Positions 16,310 to 26,346 of a DNA stretch of 64,000 nt are shown piece after piece. The stretch is from positions 248,001-312,000 of the forward strand of contig JAFLBF010000001.1 in assembly GCA_017303895.1 (NCBI GenBank). The letters are read 5' to 3'. How positions within the stretch are numbered: the first letter of the stretch is position 1; the number at the start of each line of letters is the position of its first letter. The position numbers were made by a program, and so were the translations under genes. The notes under the pieces are model-generated. The model was given only the letters and a program-made list of their open reading frames with translations, was not told where the DNA came from and ran no database searches. This DNA is from Bacteroidota bacterium (GTDB lineage: Bacteria > Bacteroidota > Bacteroidia > 2-12-FULL-35-15).

Positions 16310-18556
16310 ATGAGTATTAGTTTACAAAAGTTAAAACAATCACATTGGTTTTATATTGCACTACTATTCATTATAGCAGTTCTTGCTTATTGGCAGATCT
16401 CTTTTTTAAAGTATTCCGTTACGCATGATATGATCAACTGCTGGATCCCCTGGCGTTATTATATTTCTAACTGTTTTGAAAATCACACATTCCCTTTTTG
16501 GAATCCTTATCAGCAATTAGGATACCCTATTCATGCCGATCTTCAAGGACCAACCTGGTATCCCGAATCGATCTTGCTGAGCATGACCATTGGACAGAAT
16601 AATGTAACGGTGCAACTGCTTTTTATTTTCTACGTCTTCCTGGCAGGCATGGGCATGTATTTTCTGTCATTAGCATTTCAAAAAAACAGAACCATTGCCT
16701 TTGTTATTGGGATCAGCTATATGCTTGGAGGATTTTTTGTTAGCCATGTACAACATTTTTATGCCATCATTGGGGCAGCATGGCTTCCATTTATTATACT
16801 GAACTATTATAAAATGTTGCATAAAAAAAGCTATATCAGAGCTTTCTATGCAGCCGTTTTTATGTTTTTAAATCTGACAGGTGGAAATCATACGTTTTCA
16901 ATCATCCTATTTTACTTCTTTCTGACACTTCTCGTTTATTTCATGTATCAAAGCATAAAAGAAAAACGGAAAGAAGAGATCAAGAAATACATATTTTTAA
17001 ATTTTGTTTTTGGAATAAGCACATTGCTTATGATCAGTGTGGTGATCGTTGCTTACATGCAAACAGCTCCATATGTATCCCGGCTAAGTGGCATGCTCTA
17101 TGAAAAGGCTGCTGTTTGTCCGCTTTCGCCACAATCCCTTTTATCGTTTTTTATTCCTTTCTCTACTGTAAATGGTCAAGAGTTCTTTAATACCGACCCT
17201 TCCATGTCGAACATGTATTTTGGAATCGGAATGATCCCATTTTTTATCCTGTTCGTTTTTCATAAAAAAGATCGACTCGACTATTTTTTACTAAGTTTTG
17301 CATCTATATGTTTACTTGCCTCATTTGGCGATTACATCCCGATCCACAAATTTATTTTTGACTATATCCCACTAATGAACTTGTTCCGCTTTCCCAGCTA
17401 TTTCAGCTTATTTACTGTTCTCATATTACTGATACTAGCAGGAAAGAAAATGGAAGAATTTATCACCGAGCCCGGCCAATTCAAGAAAACACTCATTTAC
17501 AGTTTCGCATCGATTGGGGCGATCATCTCGATCTTAATAATTTACTCCATCATTAAAAATCAAGGAAGATCATTTTTCTTCATAAAAGAGTATTCAACTA
17601 TTTTTGAATTCTTATCCGCCTCTTCCCTTCATCAAAACATCATATTACAGGGAAGCATTCAACTTATTTTCATTTTATTGGTCTTGTATACTATTAAAAG
17701 ATATAATCAAAAATGGCTGAGCATATTCTCTATTTTAACCCTTATCAACCTATTTATTTCAGTGCAATTAAATATTGCTTATGTTGGATTCTCTCCTGCT
17801 TCGCCTAAAGAGTTAAAAGACTACATTGCGACACTGCCAAAAGATTATCCTATTCCTGCTAAGAACAAGATCATTGAAAACACTGAGGAGATCGGCCAAA
17901 AGCATGGATTGTTTAGAAACACAAGTATCTTTCACAAACGTGTAGGCGAAAGTGTATTCAATTCGTATGCTTTCTCAAACTATGCATTACTAAAGGATTC
18001 CTTCCCACACTTATACAATTCTATGCTCAACAATGAATTGATCTATTTCTCAAAAAATGTGCTGGCGGAATCAAAACTCAGAACAACCGATACATCAAAG
18101 ATAAACCATAAAACGATCGTATTATCGGATGATTATCACACAAAAGCCACTTCATTTTTGCTAAATACTGAAGCTGACAGCGCTAGTAACAATAATTATG
18201 AGATCAATCACTTTAGTCCAAACGAAATTGCAGCAAGTACTATAACAGAAACGAATCAGGTATTAACAATTTTGCAATCAAATTATACCGGATGGCATGC
18301 ATACGTTGATGATAAAGAAACAGAGATTCTATTATCAAACCTACTTACCATGTCGATCATGCTTCCGGAAGGAAAACATCAAGTAAAATTTAAATATCAC
18401 AATCAACCAATTATAATTGGAGCAATAATAAGCGCCCTGTCATTATTGCTTGTTCTGGGATTAATCTCTTTCAATTGGATAAAAAGAAAAATAGTATTCA
18501 AGGCTATAATTTTATGGGGAGGATTAATTTTCATTTTTATTTATTATTTTATTTAG
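16310..18556 (+). CDS. YfhO-like polytopic membrane protein (GT-C-like)
   Basis: 748 residues from ATG at 16310; an upstream in-frame TTG at 16289 adds seven residues with no support. About 12 hydrophobic helices occupy most of the protein. They are followed by a soluble C-terminal domain (IAASTITETNQVLTILQSNY, then GWHAYVDDKETEI and LPEGKHQVKFKYH) and a last pair of helices. This arrangement is typical of the YfhO family, which in Gram-positives glycosylates lipoteichoic acid using lipid-linked sugars. The substrate here is unknown. It starts 29 nt after lysS, and gpsA follows in the same direction. Confidence 0.8.
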   Translation: MSISLQKLKQSHWFYIALLFIIAVLAYWQISFLKYSVTHDMINCWIPWRYYISNCFENHTFPFWNPYQQLGYPIHADLQGPTWYPESILLSMTIGQNNVTVQLLFIFYVFLAGMGMYFLSLAFQKNRTIAFVIGISYMLGGFFVSHVQHFYAIIGAAWLPFIILNYYKMLHKKSYIRAFYAAVFMFLNLTGGNHTFSIILFYFFLTLLVYFMYQSIKEKRKEEIKKYIFLNFVFGISTLLMISVVIVAYMQTAPYVSRLSGMLYEKAAVCPLSPQSLLSFFIPFSTVNGQEFFNTDPSMSNMYFGIGMIPFFILFVFHKKDRLDYFLLSFASICLLASFGDYIPIHKFIFDYIPLMNLFRFPSYFSLFTVLILLILAGKKMEEFITEPGQFKKTLIYSFASIGAIISILIIYSIIKNQGRSFFFIKEYSTIFEFLSASSLHQNIILQGSIQLIFILLVLYTIKRYNQKWLSIFSILTLINLFISVQLNIAYVGFSPASPKELKDYIATLPKDYPIPAKNKIIENTEEIGQKHGLFRNTSIFHKRVGESVFNSYAFSNYALLKDSFPHLYNSMLNNELIYFSKNVLAESKLRTTDTSKINHKTIVLSDDYHTKATSFLLNTEADSASNNNYEINHFSPNEIAASTITETNQVLTILQSNYTGWHAYVDDKETEILLSNLLTMSIMLPEGKHQVKFKYHNQPIIIGAIISALSLLLVLGLISFNWIKRKIVFKAIILWGGLIFIFIYYFI

Positions 18557-18587
18557 ATATGTTTGTTCTCATATAAAACATTAATCA

Positions 18588-19586
18588 ATGGGCAATTCAA
18601 AAAAAATAGCAGTTATAGGAGGTGGAAGTTGGGCAACTGCCATAGTGAAAATGTTATGCAACAATACACCACAAGTATATTGGTGGATAAGAAACGCTGC
18701 TACAATTGAGCACATCAAAAAATACAAGCATAATCCTAACTATCTTACTTCTGTTGAATTTGACACAGAAAAGTTAATCTTAGATGCCGACATTAAAAAC
18801 ATTATCAAAAATGCCAACATTCTGATCATGGCTGTTCCTTCTGCCTTCTTAAAAGCAGCACTAGACGGGATAACCGCAGAAGACCTAAAAGGCAAACAGA
18901 TCTTCTCTGCGATCAAAGGGATTGTTCCAGAAGATCTATTGATCGTAGGTGAATTTTTCAATAAAAAGTGTAATGTAACAATTGATAATATTGGTGTTAT
19001 TACAGGTCCTTGTCATGCCGAAGAGGTTGCGATGGAAAAACTTTCCTACCTGACCATTGCCTCACAAAATACAGAAATTGCGAGCTATGTAGCTTCTCAA
19101 TTGAATTGCAGATACATTAAGACTACTGTATCGGATGATATTTATGGAACAGAATATTCGGCTGTGCTAAAAAACGTTTTTGCTATTGCCAATGGTATCT
19201 GCCATGGATTAGGTTATGGGGATAATTTCCAAGCGGTTCTTATCTCCAATGCGATACAAGAGATCAAACGATTTGTGGATGCAGTTCATCCCATCGATAG
19301 AGATATTAAAAGTTCTGCCTACTTAGGCGATCTTTTAGTTACTGCTTACTCTCAATTCAGTAGAAACAGAACATTTGGTAATATGATCGGCAAAGGATAC
19401 TCTGTAAAGTCAGCTCAAATGGAAATGAACATGGTAGCAGAAGGCTATTATGGAGTAAAGTGTATCTATGAAATCAACAAAGAATTTAATGTAGATATGC
19501 CTATTACAACAGCAGTGTATCATATTCTATATGAAAAGATCTCTCCTGCCATAGAAATGAAATTACTTACTGACAAACTCTCTTAG
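18588..19586 (+). CDS. gpsA: NAD(P)H-dependent glycerol-3-phosphate dehydrogenase
   Basis: 332 residues. The Rossmann motif IAVIGGGSWATAIVKML, ILIMAVPSAFL, IKGIVPE, ITGPCHAEEVA and the catalytic region KNVFAIANGICHGLGYGDN, followed by YLGDLLVTAYSQFSRNRTFG, are all present. The enzyme reduces dihydroxyacetone phosphate to sn-glycerol 3-phosphate for phospholipid synthesis. The nucleotide loop is GGGSWA where many GpsA have GAGSWG, a conservative change. It overlaps the convergent membrane-protein gene by 4 nt. Confidence 0.95.
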   Translation: MGNSKKIAVIGGGSWATAIVKMLCNNTPQVYWWIRNAATIEHIKKYKHNPNYLTSVEFDTEKLILDADIKNIIKNANILIMAVPSAFLKAALDGITAEDLKGKQIFSAIKGIVPEDLLIVGEFFNKKCNVTIDNIGVITGPCHAEEVAMEKLSYLTIASQNTEIASYVASQLNCRYIKTTVSDDIYGTEYSAVLKNVFAIANGICHGLGYGDNFQAVLISNAIQEIKRFVDAVHPIDRDIKSSAYLGDLLVTAYSQFSRNRTFGNMIGKGYSVKSAQMEMNMVAEGYYGVKCIYEINKEFNVDMPITTAVYHILYEKISPAIEMKLLTDKLS

Positions 19587-20692
19587 AAATCAATTCCGAA
19601 GTAATTAAGTGCAAAAGAATACAGCAATGGTGGCATTGGAATAAGTGCGTCTGCACTCATAAAATATTGAAGCAAGAAAAAATTGGCCAGTATCAAACCT
19701 AAAAGATAATTCGTATATCCTTTATCATGACACTCCTGATGCAAACGCTCTGCAGCTATTAAAATAGCAGGGAATGCTAAACAAATAACCCGTGTAATAT
19801 CAAATGCAATGATTAATTGTGCGAAAACACAAATAATAATCGTCACTAATATACTTACAAACAAACGCTCCTTCCTGAATCTGTAAATTGCAAAAACCGG
19901 TAATAACCAAAATAGTTTAAAGGCATAAAATCCACCAACAGAAAAATAGGGTAATACCTTTTTCAGTGTAAATTTTAAATTGTTTGCAGAAAAATAAAAA
20001 TTCAGGTCGTACTCCACTTTTACATGAGCAGATATCCACATCCGGTATAGTAAGAAAATAACCAAAGCTGACAATAACCCGATCACATACTTTATTAAAA
20101 TACGCTTGTCGTTTCCGTTCTTATACCCAAAATACAACAACAAAGCAGGCAGTAGAAACAAACAACTCTCATGCGTAAACACTCCTAACAGAAAAAATAG
20201 AATACTCATAAAGGGACGATGTACAAACGCAAATGACAGGAACATAAATAAATAAAAAGCAGTATCTGTATAACCCGCGGCCTGCAACTGAATATAAACG
20301 GTTCCAGAAAATGCGATCAAACCTGTAAATAAAAAAGAATCAATACTTGAGTAATTTTTTTTGCGGTAAACAAAATATACCGCAGCAATCAGAAGAAGTG
20401 TAAAGATCAATGGAACAATGAAAAACAAAGAACCTCTCAATCCGGTTAAATAACCTAATAAAGAGGGTAAAATTCTATACCTCAAAGCATTCGCTTGAGT
20501 AAAATCGAATGGCGCTTCAGATAGAAGAGCATACTGTGCACCGTGAAAAGCCGATTCAAATCTTGGCGTTATATAAAGCATATCAAAGCCAATGATCACA
20601 AAGGCTAACAATAAGGATGTGAATAATAACCCTAAACGTTGCTCCGTAGAAAGCAAAAATGAATTTATCTTGTTGGAAAGCCGGCTTATCAT
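19583..20692 (-). CDS. Polytopic membrane protein of unknown function
   Basis: 369 residues with around nine to ten hydrophobic segments and a short basic N-terminus (MISRLSNKINSFLLSTEQRL). Loops with FTQANALRYRILPSLLGYL and FTHESCLFLLPALLLYFGYK resemble EpsG-like or GT-C-type membrane proteins involved in surface glycan assembly, but no catalytic motif stands out. It is convergent with gpsA and divergent from a second large membrane protein at 20758. The flanking YfhO-like and GT39-like genes suggest a shared role in lipid-linked sugar transfer; this is inference. Confidence 0.6.
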   Translation of the reverse strand: MISRLSNKINSFLLSTEQRLGLLFTSLLLAFVIIGFDMLYITPRFESAFHGAQYALLSEAPFDFTQANALRYRILPSLLGYLTGLRGSLFFIVPLIFTLLLIAAVYFVYRKKNYSSIDSFLFTGLIAFSGTVYIQLQAAGYTDTAFYLFMFLSFAFVHRPFMSILFFLLGVFTHESCLFLLPALLLYFGYKNGNDKRILIKYVIGLLSALVIFLLYRMWISAHVKVEYDLNFYFSANNLKFTLKKVLPYFSVGGFYAFKLFWLLPVFAIYRFRKERLFVSILVTIIICVFAQLIIAFDITRVICLAFPAILIAAERLHQECHDKGYTNYLLGLILANFFLLQYFMSADALIPMPPLLYSFALNYFGIDF

Positions 20693-20757
20693 GAATAATT
20701 GATATTTTTACACAGGTAAAGATACATCAGTAAAAATAGAAAATATTTTAAGAATCG

Positions 20758-22779
20758 TTGAACTCCTTTTATAAACATATATCCAACAAGAGTTTCCTCA
20801 TTCTATTGCTCGTTCTGGCTGTATTAAGCATTTTTTTATATCACTCCACCATTACATTGTTCCCTGCTTTTGTGCATTCCTGGACTCAAAGTGAACGATA
20901 TGCATTATCGCTGGGATTCCTAAACAATGGCTTTGACCTTTTTCATCCTTGCACATACAATTTGCAAACAATTGAAGGCATAACGCGTGTCGACTTCCCC
21001 ATCAATGAATATATTGTTGCGGTCATTATGAAGATCAGCGGATCAACAGCCCCTTCAATTTTCAGGATATATACACTTACTATTAGCATCATTGGTTGTT
21101 CATTCCTTTATCTGTTGTCATTAAAGATCAATCGTTCTGAAATTAGATCCTGGACAATTGTCTTGATCGCATTTTTATCACCTGTTTACACTTATTATCA
21201 GGCAGGATTTCTTCCAAGCGTACCTGCCATCTCTTTTATATTTATAGGCTATTATTACTATTATTTATTCCTAGAAACAGGAATAAGGAAACAGTTTTAC
21301 ATCGCTCTGTTCTTTATTTTACTTGCAGCTCTTATCCGCATTCCATTTGTGATCTACCTGGTTGCATTATTAGTACACATGATGTGGACAGTTCTAAGAA
21401 GCAGAAAAATTGTTTTTCATGAACTACTTTCTATATTCATTTGTTTTGTTCTTTTCTTTTCCTACTACAGATACAATATTCATTTAGGTAGAATGTATGG
21501 GAATATGTTCCTTGACGAATTATTACCTGCAAGAAACATGGAAGAGTTCAAAGACATCATCAAACAGATCAAAAACATCTGGCTCTTTCAATATCAGAAT
21601 ATTGCCTATTATCTGCTACTAGCATTAGGCAGTATTTTAATGGTCATTCACTTTATCAGAAAAAAAGAGATACGCTCTCAACAAAGCCACTTCTTATTTC
21701 ACAGCCTTATTCTCTCTTGTGGAGCATTGCTATATTTTTTAGTCATGATGCGTCAATTTTTCGATCATGATTATTATTTCCTGGATTCCTTGTTTGTACC
21801 TTCTGTCTTTTTAATTATTGGAGCAAGTTCATTTATTCCGACAGAAACATTTCGTTCAAAAATTTCATGGATGATCATATCCGCTGCGACTTTAATCTTT
21901 TCACTTAATGCTAATTTTTCCAATCAGCAAGAGCGATATAAAACATACGAATGGGATAGAGTAGAAATTACAAGACAGAATTTTATTGGATCCGAAAGCT
22001 ACTTAGACTCATTGGGAATAGGTAAAGATGCAAAGATCCTTGTAATTGATGCCTATTCTACCAACATCCCATTGATACTAATGAACCGCAAAGGATATAC
22101 TGTATATCAAACGAATAGAGATGATGCGTTTTTGCCACTGATCAAATACAAATGGGATTATGTTGTGATACAGGATCAATTTTTAATATCTGATGTTTTG
22201 CATTATTATCCGATTGTTCAACAGCTGATCGAGCGTATGGATGGTAATGGGAAAATATCCATCTATAAAAAGAGTAAAGATTATAAGTTAAAATCCTTGG
22301 AAGAATTTTTAAACATTCAGAAAAAGAATGCACTTTATAATAATAAATTCTCTTTTGATGAAACCATACAGCCTGATGGTATTGTTGCGGAGCAAATAGC
22401 ACAGACGAATAATGTATCCCGTACAGCTCCATCGGCAGCATTTTTGAATAAGGACATGGAATATGGTAACATTGCCAACATTGCAGGAACTCGTTTTGAA
22501 AACAAACAAGTTAAAGCATTTCTACAGTTCTACTTAAAACACCCGGAAATACTTCGTTCCATACAATTAGTCTCTGCAGTCACGCACAATGACAGCATGA
22601 TCAATTATCAAAGTGTTGATCTAAAAAAATTCTCAAAGATAATCGGCCAATGGAATAAAGTGGAGCTTCTTTTCGTCCCACCAAAATTAAAGGAAGGCGA
22701 CAAATGGGCGCTTTACATTTGGAACAAAGAGCAAGAAGAGATCTATTATGACGATCTGGAAGTAACGATCTATGAATGA
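20758..22779 (+). CDS. GT-C-type glycosyltransferase-like membrane protein, TTG start
   Basis: 673 residues. About ten hydrophobic helices in the first 400 residues precede a soluble C-terminal region of about 280 residues. After the first helix an extended loop with LGFLNNGFDLFHPCTYN and VDFPINEYIVA recalls the acidic first loop of GT39/GT-C enzymes that use polyprenyl-phosphate sugars. TTG at 20758 is the first possible start after an in-frame TAA; starting at the next in-frame ATG would delete the first helix. The exact substrate is unknown. It ends directly against the convergent uvrC. Confidence 0.65.
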   Translation: MNSFYKHISNKSFLILLLVLAVLSIFLYHSTITLFPAFVHSWTQSERYALSLGFLNNGFDLFHPCTYNLQTIEGITRVDFPINEYIVAVIMKISGSTAPSIFRIYTLTISIIGCSFLYLLSLKINRSEIRSWTIVLIAFLSPVYTYYQAGFLPSVPAISFIFIGYYYYYLFLETGIRKQFYIALFFILLAALIRIPFVIYLVALLVHMMWTVLRSRKIVFHELLSIFICFVLFFSYYRYNIHLGRMYGNMFLDELLPARNMEEFKDIIKQIKNIWLFQYQNIAYYLLLALGSILMVIHFIRKKEIRSQQSHFLFHSLILSCGALLYFLVMMRQFFDHDYYFLDSLFVPSVFLIIGASSFIPTETFRSKISWMIISAATLIFSLNANFSNQQERYKTYEWDRVEITRQNFIGSESYLDSLGIGKDAKILVIDAYSTNIPLILMNRKGYTVYQTNRDDAFLPLIKYKWDYVVIQDQFLISDVLHYYPIVQQLIERMDGNGKISIYKKSKDYKLKSLEEFLNIQKKNALYNNKFSFDETIQPDGIVAEQIAQTNNVSRTAPSAAFLNKDMEYGNIANIAGTRFENKQVKAFLQFYLKHPEILRSIQLVSAVTHNDSMINYQSVDLKKFSKIIGQWNKVELLFVPPKLKEGDKWALYIWNKEQEEIYYDDLEVTIYE

Positions 22780-24582
22780 TCATTTAGAGCTGTAATGATC
22801 AATGATCAATTTTGCTTTTGACAGGCCTATAAACTCTATTAATTCTTTTTCGGTAGCCTCTTTCACTTTCTTTACCGACTTAAAATGAGACAATAGTTTT
22901 TGAGCTGTAATGCTACTAATTCCTTTGATTGTGGTCAGTTCTGTTTTAAGTGTGCCTTTATCGCGTTTACTACGATGATGCGTGATCCCAAACCGGTGTG
23001 CCTCATCCCGTATCTGCTGTATGATCTTAAGTGATTCACTGCGTTTATCCAAATAAATAGGAATTGAATCACCGGGAAAATAGATCTCTTCTAACTTTTT
23101 AGCGATCCCAATAATCCCCACTTTGCCACGCAAACCTAATTTATCCAAACTTTCCAGAGCAGAGGAAAGTTGTCCCTTCCCACCATCGATCACTATAAGC
23201 TGTGGCATTTCGAGCTTTTCGTCCAACACGCGTTTATATCTTCTGTAAATGATCTCTTCCATGGAAGCAAAATCATTCGGTCCTTCTACTGTTTTAATAT
23301 TAAAATGGCGGTAATCTTTTTTACTTGGTTTTGCATCTTTAAAAACGGTCATAGCTGCAACTGGATAATCGCCTTGAAAATTGGAGTTATCAAAACATTC
23401 AATATGACGGGGTAATTCGGACAAACGAAGATCTTTTTTCATCTGTTCCAAAATACGATTCGTATGTCGCTCCGGATCTACGAGGCTTTCCTGCTTTATC
23501 TTTTCACGTCTGTAATAATCTACGTTTCTCTCCGATAACTCCAATAAATGCTTTTTATCTCCACGCTGAGGAATTGTCAATGTAATTCCGGGAAATTCCA
23601 ATTCAATTTCAAAAGGAATGATGATCTCTTTCGCATCGCTGCTAAAACGTTCTCTTAATTCAGCAATCGCTAATGTTAAAAGTTCTTCGGGCGATTCATC
23701 TAATTTTTTCTTTAACTCGATGGTGTGTGCTTGAATGATAGAGCCATTGACCACTTTGAAAAAATTGACATAGCCATACTTTTCATCCGTTACAATAGAG
23801 AATACATCCACATTATTAATAGAAGGATTAACAACCGTTGATTTACTTTGAAACTTTTCAAGCTGATCGATCTTTTCCTTAATAATCTGCGCTTTTTCAA
23901 ACTCCAGTTTTTCTACATGTTGCTGTAATAATTCTTTTAAGTGCCGGGCTACAGTGTTGATATTCCCCTTAACAATATCTTTTATATCGCTGATCTTTCT
24001 ATTATACTCTTCTTCTGATTCTTTGCCGATACAAGGAGCTTTGCAATTACCAATATGATATTCCAGACACACTTTAAACTTTCCTGCTTTTATATTATCA
24101 TCGCTTAAATTGAAATTACAATTACGCAGCGGATACAATTGTTTGATCAGATCCAAAACGGTGTACATTACTTTTACCGAAGCATAAGGACCAAAATACA
24201 CCGAGCCATCCTTAACAAGATTTCTTGTTTGAAACACTCTCGGGAAACGTTCATTTTTAATGCAGATCCAAGGATAGGTCTTATCATCCTTGAGCATAAC
24301 ATTGTAGCGCGGCTGATACTTTTTGATCAGATTATTCTCCAGCAATAGAGCATCGATCTCGGTATCAACAATGATGTATTTAATATCAACGATCTTTCTG
24401 ACCAACACCTGAGTTTTCCCATTTTCATGTTGTTCTTTGTTGAAGTACGATGAAACTCTTTTTTTCAGATTCTTCGCTTTTCCCACATAAATGATCTTTC
24501 CTTCTGAATCAAAGTACTGATACACTCCGGGATTATCGGGAAGTGTTCTAAGAATAGAAGTAATGTGATCGCTGCGTTCCAT
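22780..24582 (-). CDS. uvrC: UvrABC excinuclease subunit C
   Basis: 600 residues. The N-terminal GIY-YIG nuclease domain starts PDNPGVYQYFDSEGKIIYVG and makes the 3' incision. The UVR coiled-coil helix KLEFEKAQIIKEKIDQLEKF binds UvrB. The RNase H-like domain (ECFDNSNFQGDYPVAAMTVF, LIVIDGGKGQLSSAL) makes the 5' incision. A C-terminal helix-hairpin-helix pair lies in LTTIKGISSITAQKLLSHFK. A cysteine cluster around CNFNL, FKVCLEYHIGNCKAPCIG is the iron-sulfur-type motif now recognised in UvrC. The length is normal. A terminator of the upstream gene and a -7 element lie just before the start. Confidence 0.96.
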   Translation of the reverse strand: MERSDHITSILRTLPDNPGVYQYFDSEGKIIYVGKAKNLKKRVSSYFNKEQHENGKTQVLVRKIVDIKYIIVDTEIDALLLENNLIKKYQPRYNVMLKDDKTYPWICIKNERFPRVFQTRNLVKDGSVYFGPYASVKVMYTVLDLIKQLYPLRNCNFNLSDDNIKAGKFKVCLEYHIGNCKAPCIGKESEEEYNRKISDIKDIVKGNINTVARHLKELLQQHVEKLEFEKAQIIKEKIDQLEKFQSKSTVVNPSINNVDVFSIVTDEKYGYVNFFKVVNGSIIQAHTIELKKKLDESPEELLTLAIAELRERFSSDAKEIIIPFEIELEFPGITLTIPQRGDKKHLLELSERNVDYYRREKIKQESLVDPERHTNRILEQMKKDLRLSELPRHIECFDNSNFQGDYPVAAMTVFKDAKPSKKDYRHFNIKTVEGPNDFASMEEIIYRRYKRVLDEKLEMPQLIVIDGGKGQLSSALESLDKLGLRGKVGIIGIAKKLEEIYFPGDSIPIYLDKRSESLKIIQQIRDEAHRFGITHHRSKRDKGTLKTELTTIKGISSITAQKLLSHFKSVKKVKEATEKELIEFIGLSKAKLIIDHYSSK

Positions 24583-24590
24583 TGTGATTA

Positions 24591-24598
24591 CAAATATA
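24591..24598 (-). promoter_or_regulatory. Candidate -7 element of uvrC
   Basis: On the minus strand TATATTTG, 9 bp before the uvrC ATG. Transcription would start almost at the start codon, so uvrC mRNA may be nearly leaderless. No clear -33 element. Confidence 0.35.
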
Positions 24599-24602
24599 AA
24601 AA

Positions 24603-24632
24603 CAAACGCCCAACAAAAATGTTGGGCGTTTG
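24603..24632 (-). terminator. Intrinsic terminator downstream of the T9SS gene
   Basis: Perfect 13-bp stem CAAACGCCCAACA / TGTTGGGCGTTTG with an AAAA loop, followed on the minus strand by a T-rich stretch. It ends the transcript of the gene at 24653-26311 and separates it from uvrC. Confidence 0.85.
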
Positions 24633-24652
24633 GCTCTATTCAATATTAAATA

Positions 24653-26311
24653 CTATTTAGTGATTGTGATCTTTTTTGTGATCGTTTCTTTATCGGTTTT
24701 GAAAACTACAAAATAACTTCCATTTGCCTGAGCAGAAAGGTCGATCGTGTTTGATGAGATACCATTCAACTGTTTTGTAGCGATCAATTTACCTAAAACA
24801 TTATAAACGAATACTGTTGCATCGATTGCATTATTAGTTGTAATAGTAATAATACCATTGGATGGATTTGGATATATGGTCAATACTGCAGTAGCTTGAT
24901 TCGATCCGATAGACGTTACTACATAATTATAAGCAGCTGAAGTAGCAGAGCAACCTTCCACATTGGTTACTACTACTGTATAAGCTCCTGTTGTACTTGC
25001 TGTTTGAGCAGAATCAGTTCCTAACATTGTTGTTCCATCCAAATACCATTGATACGATGCGTATTGAGTTGTACTCAACGTATCTGCTTCTTGAGATATT
25101 ACAGGTGTTGCAGGAAGCGGATCAACTGTTACAGTTAAAGAATTACTTGTTACTAATGTAGGAGCAGCACAAGCAGCGTTGCTTGTTAATTCACAATAGA
25201 TCGTATGTGTTCCGGCAGGCAAGAAACCGGCAGGAACGTTTAATGTTTGTCCGGTACCAACAGAGCCAAATCCAACCCAGAACCATTCATAAGTAGGAGC
25301 TGTCCCTTCATTAGTAGCTGTTGCGGAAATAGTAGCTGCATCGCCAGCACACAATGATGTCATAGAAGTAGGGATTGAAACAGTAGGCACAACCGGAGCG
25401 GATACTGTTAGTAAGGCTACGTTTGAAGTATCGTTCCCTGATCCATTTGTTACGATACAACGGTAGGTATAACCATTCATACCAGTTGTATTTGAAATAT
25501 TCAAGGTATCATCGTCAGCACCTGTATAAACACCTGTATTAGTTAATGATACAAAACCACTACCAGTATTCTCTTGCCATTGATAGGTAAATGTTCCCGG
25601 AGTGAATGTTGCAAATTGAGCCGTTGCACCTGAACAAACATTCGCATTTACCGGCTCAAATACAATTTGAGGAGTTGCTAATGTTGCAGTAGCAGTGATC
25701 TTCAGATCATCAATACGGAAGTTAACGGTCCCCGGTGTTGGTGAGCCCGCTCCATCATAGCCATAAATACGCAAAGTGATAGCAGTTCCCGGAGTTCCTG
25801 TAATGGATAAAGCTTCTGTTCTTAATCCCCACGCACTTGCAGCAGAATTGATTGTATCGCCTGCCTGCTCTGTCATATATGAGTCCAAGCTGGTTCTTAT
25901 ACTATATTTTCTTGGGCCTGTTCCTGTTGAACGGGATCCAAATTCGATGTTGGTGATGTTTAATGTATAACCTGCATCCGGAGTAAGTTTTACTTCAAAA
26001 TAGGCACTTCCTGTTGTTCCGTTCACCGTATAATCTAAAGCACCGATACGTGCAGGCACCCCGGCATTACCGCCTGCAGAAAACCCAGGGTATGTATTTG
26101 ATGCAGAAGTTGTAGATAATAATACAGCTGTTCCTAAGCTATTCCCTCTTGTCAAAGAATCTACGGTAACATTAGCAGGAATACCAGCGCTTGGATAAGC
26201 ACTTAAATTTCCTGTTGTTCCAAAGTCCCATGTAATTTGAGCAAAAGCGGAAGATGACAGTAATAATACAGCACCCAGCAATTGTTTTGTTTTAGTAAAA
26301 ATGTTTTTCAT
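24653..26311 (-). CDS. T9SS-secreted protein with Ig-like repeats
   Basis: 552 residues. The signal peptide is MKNIFTKTKQLLGAVLLLSS with cleavage after SAFAQ. An N-terminal beta-sandwich (ITWDFGTTGNLSAYPSAG, then NFRIDDLKITATA) is typical of secreted choice-of-anchor or cadherin-like modules. PKD/Ig-like repeats follow (TYQWQENTGSGFVSL, YRCIVTNGSGND, YQWYLDGTTMLGTDSAQT). The C-terminus LTIYPNPSNGIITITTN, YNVLGKLIATKQL, NGSYFVVFKT, KKITITK is a T9SS sorting tail. Expected location: cell surface or medium. It starts 36 nt after pth in the same direction, an unusual partnership that may only reflect read-through. Confidence 0.85.
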   Translation of the reverse strand: MKNIFTKTKQLLGAVLLLSSSAFAQITWDFGTTGNLSAYPSAGIPANVTVDSLTRGNSLGTAVLLSTTSASNTYPGFSAGGNAGVPARIGALDYTVNGTTGSAYFEVKLTPDAGYTLNITNIEFGSRSTGTGPRKYSIRTSLDSYMTEQAGDTINSAASAWGLRTEALSITGTPGTAITLRIYGYDGAGSPTPGTVNFRIDDLKITATATLATPQIVFEPVNANVCSGATAQFATFTPGTFTYQWQENTGSGFVSLTNTGVYTGADDDTLNISNTTGMNGYTYRCIVTNGSGNDTSNVALLTVSAPVVPTVSIPTSMTSLCAGDAATISATATNEGTAPTYEWFWVGFGSVGTGQTLNVPAGFLPAGTHTIYCELTSNAACAAPTLVTSNSLTVTVDPLPATPVISQEADTLSTTQYASYQWYLDGTTMLGTDSAQTASTTGAYTVVVTNVEGCSATSAAYNYVVTSIGSNQATAVLTIYPNPSNGIITITTNNAIDATVFVYNVLGKLIATKQLNGISSNTIDLSAQANGSYFVVFKTDKETITKKITITK

Positions 26312-26346
26312 GTTTTTCGTTTTTGTTAATAGTAAATATACTCAAT

